Below are positions 56,884 through 64,000 of a DNA stretch of 64,000 nucleotides, one piece after another. Source of the stretch: Helicobacter suis. Its GTDB lineage: Bacteria; Campylobacterota; Campylobacteria; Campylobacterales; Helicobacteraceae. The notes beneath the pieces were generated by a model. That model saw nothing but the letters and a program-made list of their open reading frames with translations. It had not been told where the DNA came from and did no database searches. The position numbers and the translations under genes are program-made. The stretch spans positions 232,342 through 296,341 of the forward strand of contig NZ_CABIKE010000001.1 in the NCBI RefSeq assembly GCF_902196135.1. The letters run 5' to 3'. Each line of letters starts with the position of its first letter. Positions within the stretch are counted from its first letter, which is position 1.

Positions 56884-58753
56884 GCTAGGTTTTTATAGTA
56901 GCTTACTAGTTTTATTACTAGCTACCTGTTTTGGATCAAGTGGCTTACTTGGCTCTATTGGAGAATTAATAGCCGCTTTACACTTCCATTATTTAGGATA
57001 TATTGCCTATATAGATGTGTTTTATTTACTCTATGTCTCTTTTTTAATCCGCCAAAAAAGCCTGAGAGCATTACAATCTCTTTTAGCTAGCTTATTAGGG
57101 TTTTTAGCCTTGCTTATTATCCAATCCTTACTGCTACACAGAGGAGAGGTTGGCATGGCTTTATTAGAGGCGATGTTAGATTATATTGGGACTTTAGGGG
57201 CATGGGTTGTGGCTTTAGTAATTCTGATATATGCCTATTCTAATCTCTTTCCTCAAAGTTTTACTAGCACTCTAAAATATTTACAGGCAATTTATCGCTC
57301 TATCCCAGCTAAACTTAAAACAGCCATTACATCAATTAACAGTGCTCTTAACATGGTGTTTAAAATTAAACCCACCCCTAAAGCCTCCCCATTGCATAAA
57401 GATTTCTTTGAGCGCGAAAGCCTCCCTTTTAAAGTTAAGGTTAGCCACTATACAGAAACCCCCAAAGAGGATACACCACAAGTACGCTTAATTGATCTTC
57501 AAAATACCCCCCCTGATCAAACCCTCTCTAACCCTCCTTCCTTAGATATTTCTGCACACCTAGATTTACTCCAACAACGCCACTCCCTAGAAAACCCCTC
57601 TATACAAAAGTTAGCCAATTCTAAACCCTCTTTACTACCCCCCACTGATTTACTCAATCCCATTTCAATGATGCCACAACCACAAATGCAAATTCAAGAA
57701 AAGAGTCAAAATCTTTTAGCCAAACTGCGCATGTTTAAAATTGAAGGCCAAATAGTTAATACCCATATAGGTCCTCTAGTAACCACCTTTGAATTCCGCC
57801 CCGCTGGCCATGTTAAAGTGAGCCGGGTTTTAAGCCTAGCTGATGATTTGGCTATGGCCTTATGCGCCCAATCTATTCGCATACAAGCCCCTATCAAGGG
57901 CAAAGATACAATGGGCATTGAAATAGCTAATGCTAAGAGCGCGCCTATTAGTCTAAGAGAGATTTTAGAAAGCCCGGCCTTTGAGCAAGCTCCAGCCTTA
58001 AGTTTAGCTTTGGGTAAGAACACTTTAGGAGAACCCTATGTTTTAGATTTAAAAACCCTCCCTCATCTGCTCATTGCAGGGAGTACGGGTAGTGGTAAAA
58101 GTGTGGGCATGCATGCTATGATTATCTCTTTACTTTATAAAAATACACCCAGAGAGTTGCAATTTTTAATCATTGATCCAAAACGGGTGGAATTTAGCAT
58201 GTATGCTAATATCCCCCATCTAAAAGCTCCAATCATTACAGACCCACAACAAGCTATCAGTGTTCTTAATGAAATGGTGCAGGAAATGGAAGCGCGTTAC
58301 ATGCTTTTAAGTGAACAGCGCGTTAAAAACATTGATGCCTATAATAAAAAGGTAAATCCAGAACAACAACTCCCCTTTATCGTATTTATCATTGATGAAT
58401 TAGCAGATTTAATGTTAGTAGGAGGAAAGGAAGTAGAAACCCCTATTATTCGCATCGCCCAAATGGGAAGAGCAAGCGGTTTACATCTTATCATTGCCAC
58501 ACAGCGCCCTAGTGTAGATATTTTAACCGGCCTTATTAAAACCAATTTACCCTGTAAAATCAGCTTTAAAGTGGGTTCTAAGATCGATTCGCGTGTTATT
58601 TTAGATACAGAAGGCGCGCAAAACCTTTTAGGTAAGGGCGATATGCTCTTAATCCAGCCGGGCAGCAGCGCACCTATACGCCTCCATGGCCCTTATGTAG
58701 CTGAGGAGGAGATAGAAAGAATTATTGATTTTATTGAAGGTCAAAATAACTAA
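56864..58753 (+). CDS. ftsK: DNA translocase FtsK, apparently without gamma domain
   Basis: FtsK pumps chromosome DNA at the septum. From the ATG at 56864 the protein has 629 residues: about four N-terminal membrane helices, a Pro/Ser-rich linker, and the RecA-like motor with GSTGSGKS (406-413), IIDPKRVEF, FIIDELADLM and ATQRPSVDIL. It stops right after EEEIERIIDFIEGQ, where FtsK and SpoIIIE normally continue into a winged-helix gamma domain that reads polarity sequences and activates Xer. No gamma remnant is seen downstream. The start overlaps addB by 20 bp; a frame to 56798 lies inside addB. Confidence 0.9.
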   Translation: MKGKNIRLGFYSSLLVLLLATCFGSSGLLGSIGELIAALHFHYLGYIAYIDVFYLLYVSFLIRQKSLRALQSLLASLLGFLALLIIQSLLLHRGEVGMALLEAMLDYIGTLGAWVVALVILIYAYSNLFPQSFTSTLKYLQAIYRSIPAKLKTAITSINSALNMVFKIKPTPKASPLHKDFFERESLPFKVKVSHYTETPKEDTPQVRLIDLQNTPPDQTLSNPPSLDISAHLDLLQQRHSLENPSIQKLANSKPSLLPPTDLLNPISMMPQPQMQIQEKSQNLLAKLRMFKIEGQIVNTHIGPLVTTFEFRPAGHVKVSRVLSLADDLAMALCAQSIRIQAPIKGKDTMGIEIANAKSAPISLREILESPAFEQAPALSLALGKNTLGEPYVLDLKTLPHLLIAGSTGSGKSVGMHAMIISLLYKNTPRELQFLIIDPKRVEFSMYANIPHLKAPIITDPQQAISVLNEMVQEMEARYMLLSEQRVKNIDAYNKKVNPEQQLPFIVFIIDELADLMLVGGKEVETPIIRIAQMGRASGLHLIIATQRPSVDILTGLIKTNLPCKISFKVGSKIDSRVILDTEGAQNLLGKGDMLLIQPGSSAPIRLHGPYVAEEEIERIIDFIEGQNN

Positions 58754-58839
58754 TCTATATAAGTAAGCTCAAAATATTTTTAGCATTTGGGCACTTACAA
58801 AAATTTTTCTTTCAAATTGGAGTTTTCTTTTATATCTAA

Positions 58840-59060
58840 TATAATTAGAGCGCCCAAGCCCGCATGTTCACACTTCCCCCACTCAAACCCGGAGGATCAA
58901 TAGATTATCAAACTAAACTTACAGACTTTTAGTGCTAGTAATCAGTGTTTTAAACGCCAATCCACGCGTACTTTTATATTAAATTAAGTTTAACTGGGTA
59001 ATGTTGCATTCCCCCTCCTTTTGACCCTTGAGGGTTTGCCTCGGGGGTCTTTGTGTTTTT
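58840..59060 (+). ncRNA. Candidate small RNA with promoter and terminator
   Basis: The 446-bp gap between ftsK and gatA has no credible ORF. It holds TATAAT at 58840-58845, with TTGGAG 17 bases upstream as a weak -35 box, and ends in a Rho-independent terminator at 59023-59060. A transcript from about 58852 would be some 205 bases, starting GAGCGCCC. I found no match to tmRNA, SRP RNA or RNase P RNA marks. It may instead be a long leader or just a terminator region. Confidence 0.35.
59023..59060 (+). terminator. Rho-independent terminator between ftsK and gatA
   Basis: GACCCTTGAGG pairs with CCTCGGGGGTC (11 bp with two G-T pairs; loop GTTTG), followed by a T-rich tail TTTGTGTTTTT. Confidence 0.75.
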
Positions 59061-59199
59061 ATGGTTTGCTTTTTTGCATTACAAACTCTCTTTAAAAAAC
59101 AATATAACCCCGAGTAAGTGTTTTTCTAGCTCTTAAAACCGGCTAACTTTTAATCGCGATTTGCTAAGATTAGAAAATTTTTACAATCTAAGGAGAAAC

Positions 59200-62003
<2,804 letters not shown>

Positions 62004-62021
62004 ACCGAAATAAAATTTTTA

Positions 62022-62040
62022 GGGTAAAATACCCCTTTTT
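62022..62040 (+). terminator. Short hairpin with T-run between guaB and dnaJ
   Basis: GGGTA, loop AAA, TACCC followed by C and TTTTT. The stem is only five base pairs, so it may be a weak terminator or attenuator. Confidence 0.4.
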
Positions 62041-62064
62041 AAACCAAAAGATGAGGTTATTTGG

Positions 62065-63198
62065 ATGGATTATTACGAACTTTTGGGTGTGGAAAGAGGC
62101 GCGAGTAAGGAGGCCATTAAAAAAGCCTTCAAGCAATTAGCCCGTAAATACCACCCCGATTACAACCCGGATAATAAAGAGGCAGAGGAGAAATTCAAAC
62201 GCATCAGTGAGGCTTATAGCGTACTTAGCGATGATGAAAAGCGCCAAATTTATGATCGCTATGGCAAAGAAGGCTTAGAAGGTAGAGGTATGGGGGGATT
62301 TAATGATCTCTCAGATATTTTTTCTAACCTGTTTGGGGAGGATTCGATTTTTGGTAACGCCTTTGGGTTTGGCAATGCCACAAGACAAAAACAATCCAAA
62401 ATCCCTAAAGATCTGCGCATGCCCTTAAAACTGAGTTTTAAAGAGGCGGTTTTTGGCTGTAAAAAAACCATTAAATTAGACTATAAAACCCTATGTTCTA
62501 CTTGTCAAGGGAGTGGAGCTAAGGCAGGCAAATTAGAGACCTGTAGCAGTTGTAAAGGCAGAGGGCAGACTTTTATCCAGCAAGGTTTTATGACCCTTTC
62601 TAGTACCTGCCCTAGATGCCATGGAAGTGGGGAAATTGTGGCAGAAAAATGCAGCGCATGTAAGGGGGAGGGCTTTAGCTTAGCCCAAGAGAGTTTTGAG
62701 ATCCAAGTGCCAGAGGGAATCGATCAACAAATGCGTATCCGTGTGTCTTCTAAAGGCAATGAATACAAAAAGGGCATGCGCGGGGATTTGTATGTGGAGG
62801 CGGTGGTTGGAGAAGATGAGCATTTTGTACGCGACGGGTGTCAAATTTATATAGAGGTACCGGTCTTTTTTACCTCTATTCCACTGGGCAGTAAAATTAT
62901 GGTGCCCTCTCTTAAAAAGGAATTAGAGCTACAAATCCCACCTAATACAGGCGATCGCGCGCAGTTTGTGTTTAGAGGCGAGGGGGTAAAAGATGTGAAT
63001 ACGGGGCGTTATGGTGATTTGATCGCGGTGGTAAAAATTATCTATCCTAAAAAGCTAGAGGAGAAACAAAAAGAGCTCTTACTCAAACTCCATGAAAGCT
63101 TTGGCTATGAAAGCGAGCCATATAAAAATGTCTTTGAGGTGTGCTATGGCAAGGTCAAACGCTGGTGGCAAGATCTCACCAAGAGCAAGGAGGCGTAG
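62065..63198 (+). CDS. dnaJ: Chaperone DnaJ
   Basis: Co-chaperone that stimulates DnaK and works with ClpB. The 377-residue protein is a type A DnaJ: J domain with HPD at 30-32, a short Gly/Phe region ([17 protein letters not shown]), four zinc-binding CxxCxGxG repeats ([32 protein letters not shown]), and the C-terminal substrate domain. The following 276 bp to 63474 show no feature I can support. Confidence 0.97.
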   Translation: MDYYELLGVERGASKEAIKKAFKQLARKYHPDYNPDNKEAEEKFKRISEAYSVLSDDEKRQIYDRYGKEGLEGRGMGGFNDLSDIFSNLFGEDSIFGNAFGFGNATRQKQSKIPKDLRMPLKLSFKEAVFGCKKTIKLDYKTLCSTCQGSGAKAGKLETCSSCKGRGQTFIQQGFMTLSSTCPRCHGSGEIVAEKCSACKGEGFSLAQESFEIQVPEGIDQQMRIRVSSKGNEYKKGMRGDLYVEAVVGEDEHFVRDGCQIYIEVPVFFTSIPLGSKIMVPSLKKELELQIPPNTGDRAQFVFRGEGVKDVNTGRYGDLIAVVKIIYPKKLEEKQKELLLKLHESFGYESEPYKNVFEVCYGKVKRWWQDLTKSKEA

Positions 63199-63474
63199 GG
63201 CTGTGATTGTGCAAGGCAGATATGTTATAAAACTCTGCAATGCCCTACTTATGATTATAGAGCGCGGAAATGTTTGGGTATTTTGTAGAAAACTTTTGAA
63301 TGCCTAGAAACGCTCCCTTTTAAAGAAAACGCCCACTTAAAACTACCGCTCCTTACCCTTATATTCCAGCGCCTTAGCCTCGTTTATTTTTTAGGATTTG
63401 TTAGGTTTTGTTTTGTTATTTGCGCCCACAAGGCCAACCACTAGAATAAAAAACCCCTTAGCAAGAATGTAGAC

Positions 63475-64000
63475 TTATTCCTTACAGAGTAAAACCCTTT
63501 TAAATTTTCTCTTGCCCTCAACGTAGGGGGTATATTCCTTTGCAACGGCGACTTTAAACCCACACTCCAACACGCCATTTAAGATTTGTCGTGCCGACAC
63601 TGCAAAAGGCAAATCGTAGTCATTGGGGATATAATTATTATCCACGAGTAAAGTACCGCTATCATCAAATCTTTTATACACATCAGGGATCTCCTCAAGG
63701 GGGACAAACTTTAGCCTAGCAATATTGGATCTATTTTTAATGGCAAAGTTGGTAAAAAAATGCCCTGCAGCGCGCACTAACTGGCGTTTGGGGTTTAAAT
63801 ACCAATACACGCTATTAAAACCCGGTCTTACCTTATTTTGTGCAAAATAGGGGATGCAAGCGGTGCTGATGGGGAGTGTAACATTGGATAAAATGATAAA
63901 TTTCTTTTTACTTTTAATAAGAATCTGCCAATATTCTATGGCACGCGAAAAGGGTGGGTTGGTACAGACAATGTCGGCCTCCTCATTTAAGATTCTTAGC
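63475..64000 (-). CDS. EcoRI-type adenine-specific DNA methyltransferase, N-terminal part outside window
   Basis: The frame is open to the right edge, so the gene is cut. The visible 174 residues begin just before the catalytic VCTNPPFSRAIEYW (motif IV, NPPF), continue with KKFIILSNVTLP, and later have DDSGTLLVDNNYIPNDYDLPFAVS, the pattern of EcoRI-like N6-adenine methyltransferases. A GTG at 63810 is internal. Whether it is a solitary methylase or paired with an endonuclease lies beyond the window. Confidence 0.75.
   Translation of the reverse strand, partial: LRILNEEADIVCTNPPFSRAIEYWQILIKSKKKFIILSNVTLPISTACIPYFAQNKVRPGFNSVYWYLNPKRQLVRAAGHFFTNFAIKNRSNIARLKFVPLEEIPDVYKRFDDSGTLLVDNNYIPNDYDLPFAVSARQILNGVLECGFKVAVAKEYTPYVEGKRKFKRVLLCKE

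Noticed and set aside
63092..63307. 71-residue plus-strand ORF over the dnaJ end
   Set aside because: Out-of-frame overlap with the conserved DnaJ C-terminus, no family, no ribosome site.

Overview
The window looks like chromosome of a gastric, non-pylori Helicobacter (the H. felis / H. bizzozeronii / H. heilmannii / H. suis group is the best guess; species cannot be fixed from the sequence alone). Evidence: Helicobacter-only outer-membrane families (three Hof proteins, two HP_OMP-type proteins, an HpaA-like lipoprotein), a TATAAT-centred promoter style, many TTG/GTG starts, and gene blocks that match H. pylori order as I recall it: moeA-fliR (HP0172-0173), the SurA-like/TPR/rnhA/rnc/aroC/HP0664/hemN/glpC block (HP0659-0666), nadE-lpxK (HP0329-0328), pseB-coaBC-HP0842, ribF-tkt-addB-ftsK (HP1087-1090) and gatA-guaB (HP0830-0829). 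It differs from H. pylori in carrying nap accessory genes, a TerD operon and a sensor with a Cache domain.

Layout. 1-9 kb: end of a Hof porin-like gene, moeA and fliR, the periplasmic thiol oxidoreductase DsbK, an NhaC-type antiporter, a cupin fused to two CMD domains, a flavodoxin-fold quinone reductase and ccoG. 9.06-10.3 kb: decayed DNA with two gene remnants. 10.35-19 kb: an outer-membrane protein, then a long leftward run (glpC, hemN, HP0664-like, aroC, rnc, rnhA, a LapB-like TPR protein, a SurA-like chaperone with a G9 tract). 19-25.2 kb rightward: clpB, a small basic protein, a chemoreceptor, an HpaA-like lipoprotein and tmRNA. 25.2-35 kb: housekeeping and transport genes (napF-napD, xthA, tRNA-Phe, nadE, lpxK, a purine permease, tilS, ybeY) plus a tandem pair of secreted unknown proteins, one of them frameshifted.

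35.3-42.3 kb is an accessory type I restriction-modification locus: hsdM (broken at a C4 tract), a half-size hsdS, hsdR, and a second hsdS-like recognition cassette in opposite orientation that shares a 66-bp inverted repeat with hsdS. 42.5-48.7 kb holds two tandem Hof genes and then a tight four-gene unit: two TerD-family proteins, a tandem-HD phosphohydrolase and a secreted coiled-coil protein with an apparent CTG start. 48.7-63.2 kb returns to conserved genes (HP0842-like, coaBC, pseB; ribF, tkt, addB, ftsK; gatA, guaB, dnaJ). The right edge cuts an EcoRI-type adenine methyltransferase.

The most unusual items are the invertible-looking hsdS arrangement and the TerD-TerD-HD-secreted-protein unit. 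Two intergenic segments (29.79-30.03 kb and 58.84-59.06 kb) have good promoter signals and no ORF, and may encode small RNAs.
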